This document shows positions 30,847 through 39,064 of a stretch of 64,000 nucleotides of DNA, piece by piece. This DNA comes from Microbulbifer sp. TB1203. GTDB lineage: Bacteria; Pseudomonadota; Gammaproteobacteria; Pseudomonadales; Cellvibrionaceae. Every line of letters begins with the position of its first letter. The stretch's first letter is position 1. The notes under the pieces were generated by a model. It was not told the origin of the DNA, searched no databases, and saw only the letters and a program-made list of their open reading frames with translations. Made by a program: the position numbers and the translations under genes. The stretch spans positions 2,553,501 through 2,617,500 of the forward strand of contig NZ_CP116899.1 of the NCBI RefSeq assembly GCF_030997045.1, in the 5' to 3' direction.

Positions 30847-32379
30847 ATGTCGTCGAATACACATCAGAACAGTGATGGCTTTTTCGGCCATCCCAAAGGG
30901 CTCTCAACCCTGTTCTTCACTGAAATGTGGGAACGCATGAGTTATTACGGCATGCGGGCCCTGCTCGTACTGTTTATGACTGCGAGCCTGCAGGAAGGGG
31001 GGCTCACCTTCACCGTCGCTACCGCGGCGGCCATCTACGGTCTATACACCGGTGCCGTTTACTTTATGGGCCTACCCGGCGGCTGGATCGCTGATCGCCT
31101 GCTGGGGGGACAGAGGACGGTGTGGTACGGCGGCATCATCATCATGTGCGGCCACATTGTCCTGGCCATCCCCAACGAGAGCACCTTCTTTATCGGCCTG
31201 ATCCTGGTCGTCACCGGCACCGGATTGCTGAAACCCAATATCAGCGCCCTGGTCGGCCAGCTGTACACCCAGGAGGACGTGCGCCGCGACAGCGGTTACG
31301 CCCTCTATTACATGGGCATCAATATGGGCTCGTTGCTCGGCTACTTCATCTGCGGCTACTTCGGCGAGAATGTCGGCTGGCACTGGGGCTTCGGCGCCGC
31401 CGCGGTGGGCATGGGCGTGGGTCTGCTCCAGTACCGTGGGACCATCGGCAACCTCGGCGACGCCAGCCTGAAACCGATAAATCCCTTATCCCCCGCGGGC
31501 GCGAAAAGGGCCTGGAGCATCATCGGTGCCATCGTTGTGGCCGCGGCAGTGATTACCGGCCTGGCTCTGACCGGTGCTATCAGCATCAACCCCGTGGTGC
31601 TGGCTGGGTATGTGGCCGTGGCATTTACCCTCATCTTCTTCGCCTACTACGCCTTCGTCTACTTCGCCGGCGATCTAAACGAAGTGGAAAAGAAAAGGAT
31701 GTGGGCGCTGTTCCTGGTATGTCTGGCCTCCGCCTGCTTCTGGGCTGGTTTTGAGCAGGCGGGTTCATCCCTGAACCTGTTCGGCCGCGACTACACCGAT
31801 CGCCTGATCGGCAGCTTTGAAATTCCCGCCTCCTGGTTCCAGAGCTTCAACGCCGCTTTCATCATTATCCTTTCGCCCTTCTTCGCCGCACTGTGGATCA
31901 ATCTGGGCAAGCGCATGATCATGCCCTCCTACAGCCTGAAGTGCGCCATCGGTCTGATTATCATGGCAAGCGGCTTTATCGTGATGTTCTTTGCCTCCCA
32001 GTACGCCGCCCAAGGCCTGAAGGTGGCGCCCACTTGGCTGGCCGCCACTTACTTCCTTCACACAGTGGGTGAGCTGTGCCTGAGTCCGGTTGCCCTGAGC
32101 GCGGTAAGCAAGTTGGCCCCCCGTCGCTTTGCTGGGCAGATGATGGGCGTGTTCGTGCTGACCTACTCCATCGGCAACATCATCGCCGGCCTGCTGGCAG
32201 GAAACTTCGATCCGAACAACGTTGAAGAGCTGCCGAATCTGTACCTGCAGATCAGCCTGTTCAGCATCGGCATCGGCATCATCCTTATCCTGGTTGGACT
32301 GAAGTCCAAGTATTGGGAAGGGCAGGGGCAGTCGGGAAAATCCCCAGCGGGGACTGAGGCGGAAGCCAACACTGTCTGA
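30847..32379 (+). CDS. POT/PTR2 family proton-dependent oligopeptide transporter
   Basis: A 510-residue inner-membrane transporter, paralogous to the one at 76. It has the same signature (EMWERMSYYGMRALLVLFMT near residues 25-44), GGWIADRLLGGQR in the loop after helix 2, LLKPNISALVGQLY and a second-half FWAGFEQAGSSLNLF motif. The hydrophobic profile is that of a 14-helix POT. It would take di- and tripeptides from the periplasm into the cytoplasm using the proton gradient. The C-terminus is polar. A strong terminator follows. It stands divergent to the transglutaminase/TPR lipoprotein across a 276-bp gap. Confidence 0.92.
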   Translation: MSSNTHQNSDGFFGHPKGLSTLFFTEMWERMSYYGMRALLVLFMTASLQEGGLTFTVATAAAIYGLYTGAVYFMGLPGGWIADRLLGGQRTVWYGGIIIMCGHIVLAIPNESTFFIGLILVVTGTGLLKPNISALVGQLYTQEDVRRDSGYALYYMGINMGSLLGYFICGYFGENVGWHWGFGAAAVGMGVGLLQYRGTIGNLGDASLKPINPLSPAGAKRAWSIIGAIVVAAAVITGLALTGAISINPVVLAGYVAVAFTLIFFAYYAFVYFAGDLNEVEKKRMWALFLVCLASACFWAGFEQAGSSLNLFGRDYTDRLIGSFEIPASWFQSFNAAFIIILSPFFAALWINLGKRMIMPSYSLKCAIGLIIMASGFIVMFFASQYAAQGLKVAPTWLAATYFLHTVGELCLSPVALSAVSKLAPRRFAGQMMGVFVLTYSIGNIIAGLLAGNFDPNNVEELPNLYLQISLFSIGIGIILILVGLKSKYWEGQGQSGKSPAGTEAEANTV

Positions 32380-32410
32380 GGTAAGGGCAGTGCCTGAAGT
32401 ACGCATTAGC

Positions 32411-32440
32411 GGGCCGCTGCGTGAGCAGCGGTCCTTTTTT
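32411..32440 (+). terminator. Rho-independent terminator after the second POT transporter
   Basis: GGGCCGCTGC and GCAGCGGTCC form a 10-bp stem with a GTGA loop, followed by TTTTTT. Confidence 0.9.
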
Positions 32441-32510
32441 GTTTGCGGCAGTAGCCCAACCTCCCTCTCAAAGCGGGAGAGGGGAGCTGTTCTTCCCGAG
32501 CCCCAACCAA

Positions 32511-33335
32511 TTATCCGAGTGCCAACCCGGCATTCAGCCAGATAAACCGCAACCCGATCACGCACAGCAGGCAGGCAAAGCAGTTCTTGAGCATCTGCGG
32601 CGAGAGCCGGTGGGCCAGGTTGGCGCCGAGCCGGGCGAAGGGCGTGCTGGCGAGCACTATGCCGAGAAACGCCGGCCAGTAGATATAGCCGCTGGTCCAG
32701 GGCGGCAGTTGCGCCTCGCCCCATCCCTGTACCGCAAAGCTGATCGCCCCGGCCACCGCAATGGGCAGGCCGCAGGCGGCGGAGGTGGCCACGGCGCGCT
32801 GCATCTGCACCCGGCAGTGGGACAGGAAGGGCACGGTGAGCGAGCCCCCGCCGATTCCGAAAATCGCCGAGGCCCAGCCGATAACACCCCCACCGGCAGA
32901 CAGCGCCGCGGCTCCGGGCAGGCGGCTGCCGTCAGTGGGCAGTTGCGCATGGCGCAGGCCATCGAGCCACATCTTGACGGCGATCGCCAGGGCGAAAACG
33001 CCGATCAACAGCTGCAACCAGGCACCCGGGAGCAGGTGGGCGGTCACTCCGCCGAGCCAGGAGCCGAGCAGGATACCCGGCGTCATGGCGAGAAAAATTG
33101 ACCAGTCCACAGCGCCTTTCAGGTGGTGCGTACGGATGGAGCTAAGGGAAGTAATAACGATGGTGGCCAGAGAAGTAGCCACCGCCATATGGGTGAGAAT
33201 TTCCGGTGCCAAGCCCCGGGCGGTGAATACCAGTACCAGCGCCGGTACAATAATCAGGCCGCCGCCAACGCCGAAAAGCCCGGCAATGGTGCCGGCGGCA
33301 GCACCGAGCACCAGATAGATCAGCAGTGTTTCCAT
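32511..33335 (-). CDS. TauE/SafE family sulfite/organosulfonate exporter-like permease
   Basis: A 274-residue membrane protein with about eight helices in two repeated halves, matching the TauE/SafE (DUF81) family. The first repeat has GTIAGLFGVGGGLIIVPALV and the second GWASAIFGIGGGSLTVPFLS, the glycine-rich FGxGGG signatures of the family. Members export sulfite, sulfoacetate or related anions, but substrates are often unknown. The stop overlaps no other gene; the metallo-hydrolase gene lies upstream beyond a palindromic repeat. Confidence 0.9.
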   Translation of the reverse strand: METLLIYLVLGAAAGTIAGLFGVGGGLIIVPALVLVFTARGLAPEILTHMAVATSLATIVITSLSSIRTHHLKGAVDWSIFLAMTPGILLGSWLGGVTAHLLPGAWLQLLIGVFALAIAVKMWLDGLRHAQLPTDGSRLPGAAALSAGGGVIGWASAIFGIGGGSLTVPFLSHCRVQMQRAVATSAACGLPIAVAGAISFAVQGWGEAQLPPWTSGYIYWPAFLGIVLASTPFARLGANLAHRLSPQMLKNCFACLLCVIGLRFIWLNAGLALG

Positions 33336-33361
33336 CCCCCTCCCCTACAACACGCTTTTTC

Positions 33362-33431
33362 GTGGGAGCCAGCCCTGCTGGCGAAACAGGGGCAATAGCA
33401 TCGTCGCAGTCGCCTGCAGGCAGGCTCCCAC
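33362..33431. repeat. Palindromic repeat, GTGGGAGCCAGCC/GGCAGGCTCCCAC type
   Basis: GTGGGAGCCAGCCCTGCTGG at the left and CGCCTGCAGGCAGGCTCCCAC at the right form an imperfect stem. The two arms belong to two slightly different sequence variants (CCAGCCCTGCTGG and CCTGCCTGCAGG), as in the copy at 55834. Confidence 0.8.
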
Positions 33432-33440
33432 AAAATTGTT

Positions 33441-34208
33441 TCAAGCCTTGTCGATATGAAGCCAGTCGAATCCCTGCTGCTGGCAGGCAAAAATACAGTT
33501 GCTGACCTGCTCTGCGACATCGCCCAAGGCGCTCCGGGCCAACTCGACGGTATTGTTCTTTTCACTGATATGCGCCACCACCAAATGCTGCAACCGCTCG
33601 CAGCCGACCCGCTGCAGGAAACCGGCAGCCTGTTGGTTGCTGAGGTGGCCGTAGGCACCCCCCACGCGCCGCTTCAGTGACGGAGGATAAGGGCCCTGGG
33701 CGAGCATTTGTGGATCGTGATTGGCTTCAAGTACCAGGGCATCGCAATCGCCAAAATGTGCCTCCACATGGGGAGTCACAGTACCCAGGTCGGTGAGCAG
33801 GCCGAGGCTGCTGCCGCGGCTGCGGAATACGAACTGCGCCGCCTCCCGCGCATCGTGGGGAACAGCCACCGGCGTCACATCGATATCCGCCACCGCAAAC
33901 GGCCGGTGGCCCTCGATCAAGTGGACCCGCGGCAGCTTGCCGATATCGCGCGCGCGAAGGGTTCCGGGAGTCAGATAGACGGGCAGCCCGTACTTGCGCG
34001 CCAACGGCGCCACACCGGAGAGGTGGTCACTGTGCTCGTGGGTCACCAGTATCGCGGACAGGTCCGCCGGCGACACGCCGAGCCGCGCCATGCGCCGCTC
34101 GGTCTCCCTGATGGTAAAGCCACAGTCCACCAACAGGCAGTGGCCGCCACTGGCCACCAGGGTGCCGTTGCCCTTGCTGCCGCTTCCCAGCGAGGCAAAG
34201 CGCAACAT
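33441..34208 (-). CDS. MBL-fold metallo-hydrolase (YycJ/WalJ-like)
   Basis: A 255-residue metallo-beta-lactamase-fold hydrolase. The signature HEHSDH (residues 57-62) binds two metal ions; further ligands are in LLTDLGTVTP and LEANHDPQML, and in the final AHISEKNNT. The N-terminus (FASLGSGSKGNGTLV) is the SGSxGN opening of the YycJ/ExoMBL group, which includes DNA or phosphodiester exonucleases. Its stop codon region and the bamC start-side genes are tightly packed: it begins at 34208, sharing one base with the end of bamC. The exact substrate is not known. Confidence 0.88.
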   Translation of the reverse strand: MLRFASLGSGSKGNGTLVASGGHCLLVDCGFTIRETERRMARLGVSPADLSAILVTHEHSDHLSGVAPLARKYGLPVYLTPGTLRARDIGKLPRVHLIEGHRPFAVADIDVTPVAVPHDAREAAQFVFRSRGSSLGLLTDLGTVTPHVEAHFGDCDALVLEANHDPQMLAQGPYPPSLKRRVGGAYGHLSNQQAAGFLQRVGCERLQHLVVAHISEKNNTVELARSALGDVAEQVSNCIFACQQQGFDWLHIDKA

Positions 34209-35383
34209 TAAATGAGATTCTGACGAACAGCCATCAACAGTTGCGACGCCCGGTTGCGGGGCAGCGGCTTCCCGCGGGTGTCGCGAACGCGGACCTGGAC
34301 CGCCTCCCCAGTGCCGCGCACCAGCACCAGGTAGCCGGGAATCTTCTGGTCCGGAGCACCGCCCAGGCCCTCGATACCGCTGAACAGCGCCGGGTCGGCA
34401 GAGGGATCGATATTGGCCAACAGCTGTTGCAAGGTCACTTTATCCGCGACCTTTGCCTGCTTGTCCTCGTCCTTGCCCAATCTCCAGGAAAACCAACTGT
34501 CGTCATCCTCTTCGGAGAGCTCGCGGTCTTCGTCGTAAGTGACATAGAAGAGGCCGTTGTCCGCATCTTCCTGGTGCAGCCGATAGGCACCGACATTGAT
34601 CGCATGGGCCACGGTGGCCCGGGCGCGGTCCATGGCCAGGTCCATGGTGATATAGGGTTCTTTGCCCGCCGGCTCCACCAGTTGCACCTTGACCGAGCCG
34701 CCGCCGATCGCCTGCGCCACCAGCGATGCCGTCGCGCCGGTGGACTCAGCGGCCAGTGAAGTGGACATCTCGTCGATCATCCAGCCCTCGCGCTCCGGAC
34801 TGGTGGACCGCTCCGGCCAATTGACCTGGCCGCCCACCGGCGTGTCGATAGGTACCGACAGGTGGCGCACATGAACCTCCGTGGTATCCGGCTGTACGCC
34901 GGACTCCACCCGTAACTGGTACTTGTCTTTGGTGTCGGGACTTTCGCCAAAAGTCAGCCAGACGGTTTCCATAAGCCCGGAACTGGCGTCGGACATGGCC
35001 AACTGCAGCCCGGAACTGCGCAGGAAGTAATGAAGCTGTGGCCATACTTCATCCGGCGGCTGGGACACCAGCACCCAGCGGCGATTGCCCAGCTTCTGGA
35101 TCTTCACCCGGTCCATGCCCACATTGGTGGAAAGAGGCTGTGGGCGCGGCACTTCGAACTCGCCGTGCTCCAGTTCACCGCCGCCGATCTGGGGAATCTC
35201 GTACAGCTCTTCCTGGTGCTTGGCGGTGACTCCGGGTGGCAGCTGCAGCGGCGGCAGGCTGTTGGCCATCTGGTAGTCATCGCCGCGGTCGCGGAAATAG
35301 CCGTCGTCGCCGCCAAACATTCCGCAACCCACCAGCGCGAGGCTGGCGATCCCGAGTGCGGTTCCAGCAGTGAATCTTGTCAT
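34208..35383 (-). CDS. bamC: Outer membrane protein assembly factor BamC
   Basis: A 391-residue lipoprotein of the beta-barrel assembly (BAM) complex. The signal ends in a lipobox (SLALVGCGMF). The unstructured N-terminal stretch (DYQMANSLPPLQLPPGV) is the BamD-binding region, followed by two helix-grip domains. The position directly downstream of dapA is the conserved dapA-bamC arrangement. The start at 35383 gives MTRFTAGTALGIASLALVG as signal peptide. The enlarged acidic insert EEDDDSWFSWRLGKDEDKQA in the C-terminal half is a local peculiarity. Confidence 0.92.
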   Translation of the reverse strand: MTRFTAGTALGIASLALVGCGMFGGDDGYFRDRGDDYQMANSLPPLQLPPGVTAKHQEELYEIPQIGGGELEHGEFEVPRPQPLSTNVGMDRVKIQKLGNRRWVLVSQPPDEVWPQLHYFLRSSGLQLAMSDASSGLMETVWLTFGESPDTKDKYQLRVESGVQPDTTEVHVRHLSVPIDTPVGGQVNWPERSTSPEREGWMIDEMSTSLAAESTGATASLVAQAIGGGSVKVQLVEPAGKEPYITMDLAMDRARATVAHAINVGAYRLHQEDADNGLFYVTYDEDRELSEEDDDSWFSWRLGKDEDKQAKVADKVTLQQLLANIDPSADPALFSGIEGLGGAPDQKIPGYLVLVRGTGEAVQVRVRDTRGKPLPRNRASQLLMAVRQNLI

Positions 35384-35423
35384 TATCGATACCTTTACTT
35401 TCGAATCTTGGGCGGCGCGTTTT

Positions 35424-36299
35424 TTACAATATTCCGGCGCTACGCAACGCCTCGCGCACTGTGGCGTGATGCTCGGGGGAAAGAGAGGTCAGTGGCAGGC
35501 GGATACCACCATCCACGCGCCCCATCTCCCGCAGCGCCCACTTCACCGGTATCGGGTTGGACTCCACAAACAGCACTTTGTGCAGTATGCGGATGCGTTC
35601 GTCGATGGCGCGCGCTGTGCCGGCATCGCCACCGAGTGCCGCCTCGCACATCTGCGCCACCGCCGCCGGTGCCACATTGGCGGTCACGCTGATATTGCCG
35701 TGGCCGCCGGCGAGCATCAGTTCCAGGGCCGTGGCGTCGTCACCGGAATAGACGGCAAAATCCCCGGGCAGGATCTCCAGCAGTTCGCGCGCGCGCTCCA
35801 GGTTACCGGTGGCCTCCTTGATGCCGACGATATTGCCGATCGCCGCCAGGCGCCGCACCGTTTCCGGCAGCATATCCACCGCGGTGCGCCCGGGCACATT
35901 GTAGAGTATCTGGGGAATGGCCACGGCCTTGGCGATGGCCTTGTAGTGCTGGTACAGGCCCTCCTGGGTGGGCTTGTTGTAGTAAGGAGTGACCAGCAGG
36001 CAGGCGTCGGCGCCGCATTTGGAGGCGGTCTCGGTGAGTTCGATGGCCTCCTGGGTGGAGTTGGCGCCGGTGCCGGCAATCACCGGTACGCGCCCGGCCA
36101 CCTGATCCACCACGCGGCGGATCACCTCCAGGTGCTCGTTGACGTCGAGAGTGGCGGATTCACCGGTGGTGCCCACCGCGACCAGGGCGCGGGTGCCCTG
36201 CTCTATATGCCACTCCACCAGATTGTGCAGACTGTCCCAGTCCAGGCTGCCGTCTGCGTACATGGGGGTAGCCAGGGCCACCATACTGCCGGAAAACAT
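35424..36299 (-). CDS. dapA: 4-hydroxy-tetrahydrodipicolinate synthase
   Basis: A 291-residue (beta/alpha)8 enzyme condensing pyruvate with aspartate semialdehyde, the first committed step to diaminopimelate and lysine. The substrate-binding GTTGE motif (AVGTTGESATL), the Tyr in VTPYYNKPTQEGLYQHY and the Schiff-base lysine in IVGIKEATGNL are present. AAGGAG lies just upstream of the ATG. It is followed 40 bp later by bamC. Length and motifs are those of a normal functional enzyme. Confidence 0.97.
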   Translation of the reverse strand: MFSGSMVALATPMYADGSLDWDSLHNLVEWHIEQGTRALVAVGTTGESATLDVNEHLEVIRRVVDQVAGRVPVIAGTGANSTQEAIELTETASKCGADACLLVTPYYNKPTQEGLYQHYKAIAKAVAIPQILYNVPGRTAVDMLPETVRRLAAIGNIVGIKEATGNLERARELLEILPGDFAVYSGDDATALELMLAGGHGNISVTANVAPAAVAQMCEAALGGDAGTARAIDERIRILHKVLFVESNPIPVKWALREMGRVDGGIRLPLTSLSPEHHATVREALRSAGIL

Positions 36300-36390
36300 C
36301 CTAACTCCTTACCTTTCACCGGTTGAGCCGCCGAAAAACGAAACCGGTATGTTACTGAGCGCGCAGGGCGGATGCCAGACCAGTTGCAGG

Positions 36391-37353
36391 CTATCTGCGC
36401 TTCTTGCGCCGCCGCTTGCGCTTGCGGGCCTCGCCGTAGACGTCCGGAGCACCTTCCGGGCGTGTCTTGAAGCGGCGGTGCACCCACATGTACTGGGATG
36501 GATTCTCCCGAAGGCGGGCCTCGATAAACTGATTGACCACCACCGCATCCCGCAGTTCGTCGCCGGAGGGAATTTCCTCTATCGGGGGATAGACCACCAC
36601 ACGGTAACCTGCACCGCCCTCCAGCCGGGTCACCATGTAGGGTACCACCTGTGCCCGTCCCAGGCGGGCAAAACGCGAAGTGGCAGTGACTGTGGCCGCG
36701 GGCTGGCCGAACAGGGGGGCGAAGACTCCGTGGCTGATGCCGTAGTCCTGGTCCGGCGCATACCATACCGAGCGCCCCCTCTTCAGCGCGCGCAGCATGC
36801 CGCGCACATCCTTGCGCTGGTAGACCTCGGAATCCTCCCCGTGGCGCTCGCGTCCCTTGCGCTGCATATAGTCGTACACGGGATTCTTGTGCGGGCGGTA
36901 CATGCCGTCGACTTTGTGGCACATGGCCATAAAGGCGGCACCTATCTCCAGGGTGGTGAAGTGCATCGCCATCAGCACCGCCCCCTGTCCCCGTTCCTGG
37001 GGTTGCCGCAGGTGTTCCAGGCCCTCGATGGTGAAACGCTTGCGCAGCCATTGGCTGGAACGGAACCAGGCCATGCCGGTTTCCATCAGCGCGATACCGT
37101 TGGAGTCGAAGTTGCGCCGCAGCAGTTCAGCGCGCTCTTCCTCAGAAAGCTCGGGGAAGCACAGCGCCAGGTTGCGCTCGGCAATTGTGCGGCGGCGGCT
37201 GGCAAGGCGCAGCATCAGCCGGCCCAGGACTCGGCCCAGGGCCAGTTGCCAGCGGTAAGGCAGCTGCGCGACCAGGTACCAGAAAGCGAAGAGCAGCCAG
37301 GTCGGCCAGTAGCGCGGATGCAGTAGCGCTGCGCGAAAGTGGGGTTTTTCCAT
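36391..37353 (-). CDS. LpxL/HtrB-type lipid A acyltransferase
   Basis: A 320-residue inner-membrane acyltransferase of the LpxL/LpxM/LpxP family, which adds a secondary acyl chain to the Kdo2-lipid A precursor. The N-terminal membrane anchor is YWPTWLLFAFWYLVAQLPY (about residues 15-33). The catalytic HX4E motif is HFTTLE (about 130-135), followed by RPHKNPVYDYMQ and YAPDQDYG, typical of lauroyl transferases. The C-terminus ends in a strongly basic tail (ARKRKRRRKKRR) likely to contact phospholipid head groups or nucleic acid. Whether the acyl donor is C12 or another chain cannot be read from sequence. Confidence 0.9.
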   Translation of the reverse strand: MEKPHFRAALLHPRYWPTWLLFAFWYLVAQLPYRWQLALGRVLGRLMLRLASRRRTIAERNLALCFPELSEEERAELLRRNFDSNGIALMETGMAWFRSSQWLRKRFTIEGLEHLRQPQERGQGAVLMAMHFTTLEIGAAFMAMCHKVDGMYRPHKNPVYDYMQRKGRERHGEDSEVYQRKDVRGMLRALKRGRSVWYAPDQDYGISHGVFAPLFGQPAATVTATSRFARLGRAQVVPYMVTRLEGGAGYRVVVYPPIEEIPSGDELRDAVVVNQFIEARLRENPSQYMWVHRRFKTRPEGAPDVYGEARKRKRRRKKRR

Positions 37354-37427
37354 CGGGTGTCTTTGTCTGCCGCTGTGGCGGTCGAAAGCGGCGCATTATA
37401 GCGATGGCGGGAGGGAGGTGGCGAGGG

Positions 37428-37481
37428 GTAGAGTGCGCCGTGCGCACTGTCCGGGCCTACTGGTGCGCACGGCGCACCTAC
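37428..37481. repeat. GTGCGC palindromic repeat
   Basis: GTAGAGTGCGCCGTGCGCAC at the left and GTGCGCACGGCGCACCTAC at the right form a near-perfect hairpin with a short loop. A half copy occurs at 62121-62140. Confidence 0.8.
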
Positions 37482-37488
37482 TGGTGGT

Positions 37489-37722
37489 TCAATGCCGCAG
37501 CAGGGTATCCAGTTCGTCCACCGCCTCGCACCAGTCGGAATCGTCCAGGATCGCCTGCTCCAGGAACTCCCGCTGCCCGTCAGACCAGAAGGGCGCCTCG
37601 GACAGGTGCTCTTCACCGCTCAGGTGGTGGCGCTCGAGAAAACCTTCGACGGCGTCATCATCGGACGGAAGGCCCAGTTGGGCGAAGAGGTCGTTGACGG
37701 TGTGGTGGCCGGTGGTTTCCAT
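37489..37722 (-). CDS. DUF2789 domain-containing protein
   Basis: A 77-residue small acidic cytoplasmic protein. HTVNDLFAQLGLPSDDDAVE and EAPFWSDGQREFLEQAI, then DDSDWCEAVDELDTLLR, match the DUF2789 family pattern. The ATG at 37722 follows GGGGAG; an in-frame ATG seven codons upstream is less likely. No function is known for the family. Confidence 0.85.
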   Translation of the reverse strand: METTGHHTVNDLFAQLGLPSDDDAVEGFLERHHLSGEEHLSEAPFWSDGQREFLEQAILDDSDWCEAVDELDTLLRH

Positions 37723-37803
37723 GGTCGCTCCCCGCGGTCGCAATACCTTGCAACAGTATAGGAAAGCGCCGGGGGCGGCTATCCCCCGGCGGAAGGGAAA
37801 GGT

Positions 37804-38847
37804 TTACGGCGCTGGGTTGGGACTATCGCTGTGCACCGCCTCTATCTCCTCCAGCAGCTCTTCGCTGATTGCCACCCCCACGCTGTCGATATTCGCCCGC
37901 AGCTGCTCCATCGTCGTCGCGCCGATAATGTTCGAAGTGACGAACGGCTGCCGGTTGACGAAGGCCAGGGCCATCTGCGCCGGGTCCAGGCCGAACTCCC
38001 GCGCCAGGCCGACGTAGGCTTCGGTGGCCGACACCGCCCGCGGGCCCGTGTAGCGCTGGAAGCGCTCGAACAGGGTCAGACGCGCGCCGACGGGTTTGCG
38101 TCCGCCCAGGTATTTGCCGGACAGGGCACCGAAGGCCAGCGGCGAGTAGGCCAGCAGGCCGCACTGCTCGCGAATCGCCATTTCCGCGCAGCCCACTTCG
38201 AAGCTGCGGTTGAGCAGGCTGTAGGGGTTCTGGATGGAGGCGATGCGCGGCCTGTTGCCGTGCGCGGCCAGACGCAGATATCGATGCATTCCCCAGGGAG
38301 TCTCGTTGGAGACACCGATATGACGCACCTTGCCGGCGCGCACCAGTTCCTCCAGCGCACTCAGGGTCTCGGCAATGGATATCCCGTCGTCGCCGTCGTG
38401 CTTGTAGTCCAGGCGACCGAAGAAATTCGCGTGCCGCTCGGGCCAGTGCACCTGGTAGAGATCGATAGTGTCGGTGCGCAGGCGCCGCAGGGAATCGTCG
38501 CAGGCCTTGAGAATCTGCGCCCGCTCCAGGCGCGGACCGCCACGGATATGCGCCACACCGGAGTTGGCGTCGCCGCGACCGGTGACTTTGGTGGCCAGGA
38601 CCACCTGGTCCCGATTGCCCCGCGCCGCCAGCCAGTTACCGGTAATCTCCTCGGTGCGCCCATAGGTCTCCGGTCGCGGCGGTACCGGGTACATCTCTGC
38701 GCAGTCGATAAAATTCACACCCCGGTCGAGGGCGTAGTCCAACTGCTCGAAGGCCTCGGCTTCGCTGTTCTGCTCGCCCCAGGTCATGGTGCCCAGGCAG
38801 ATCTGGCTGACTTTGAGGTCGGTGGTGCCCAGTTGGCGGTATTCCAT
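37804..38847 (-). CDS. tas: Tas-like NADP(H)-dependent aldo/keto reductase
   Basis: A 347-residue aldo/keto reductase of the Tas group. MEYRQLGTTDLKVSQICLGT, MTWGEQNSEAEAFEQLDYAL and DCAEMYPVPPRPETYG are characteristic. The catalytic tetrad Asp-Tyr-Lys-His is represented by FIDCAEMY, ATKVTG and YQVHWPER. The C-terminal NADPH-binding region (SNIIGATTMEQLRANIDSV) is intact. The physiological substrate is unknown; E. coli Tas suppresses a tyrosine auxotrophy under starvation. Confidence 0.9.
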   Translation of the reverse strand: MEYRQLGTTDLKVSQICLGTMTWGEQNSEAEAFEQLDYALDRGVNFIDCAEMYPVPPRPETYGRTEEITGNWLAARGNRDQVVLATKVTGRGDANSGVAHIRGGPRLERAQILKACDDSLRRLRTDTIDLYQVHWPERHANFFGRLDYKHDGDDGISIAETLSALEELVRAGKVRHIGVSNETPWGMHRYLRLAAHGNRPRIASIQNPYSLLNRSFEVGCAEMAIREQCGLLAYSPLAFGALSGKYLGGRKPVGARLTLFERFQRYTGPRAVSATEAYVGLAREFGLDPAQMALAFVNRQPFVTSNIIGATTMEQLRANIDSVGVAISEELLEEIEAVHSDSPNPAP

Positions 38848-38908
38848 GGGGAAACTCCTGCGATCGATAGGGAGATTATGCTGAGATTTGAGAAAGGAGC
38901 TAAAGGAG

Positions 38909-39053
38909 CTGTAGGAGCGGCTGTCCTGGGAACGCCGAGCTCCAGCTCGGCATCGCGGCCGGAGGCCGCGTCATAGGGCGGTGGAGGATCAAGGCGGGCC
39001 TGCGGCCCGCTTTGCCGAGCTGGAGCTCGGCGTTCCCAGGGCTCTCCTACAGG
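38909..39053. repeat. Long inverted repeat combining GTAGGAG and GAGCTCGGC palindromes
   Basis: The left side reads CTGTAGGAG, CCTGGGAACGCCGAGCTCCAGC; the right side is its inverse, ending GGCGTTCCCAGG then CTCCTACAG. Nested palindromes GCCGAGCTGGAGCTCGGC and CGCGGCCGGAGGCCGCG sit inside. It lies between tas and fabV. This is the fullest copy of the element whose halves occur at 3-45 and 3968-4012. Confidence 0.8.
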
Positions 39054-39064
39054 AGACGGCAGGG

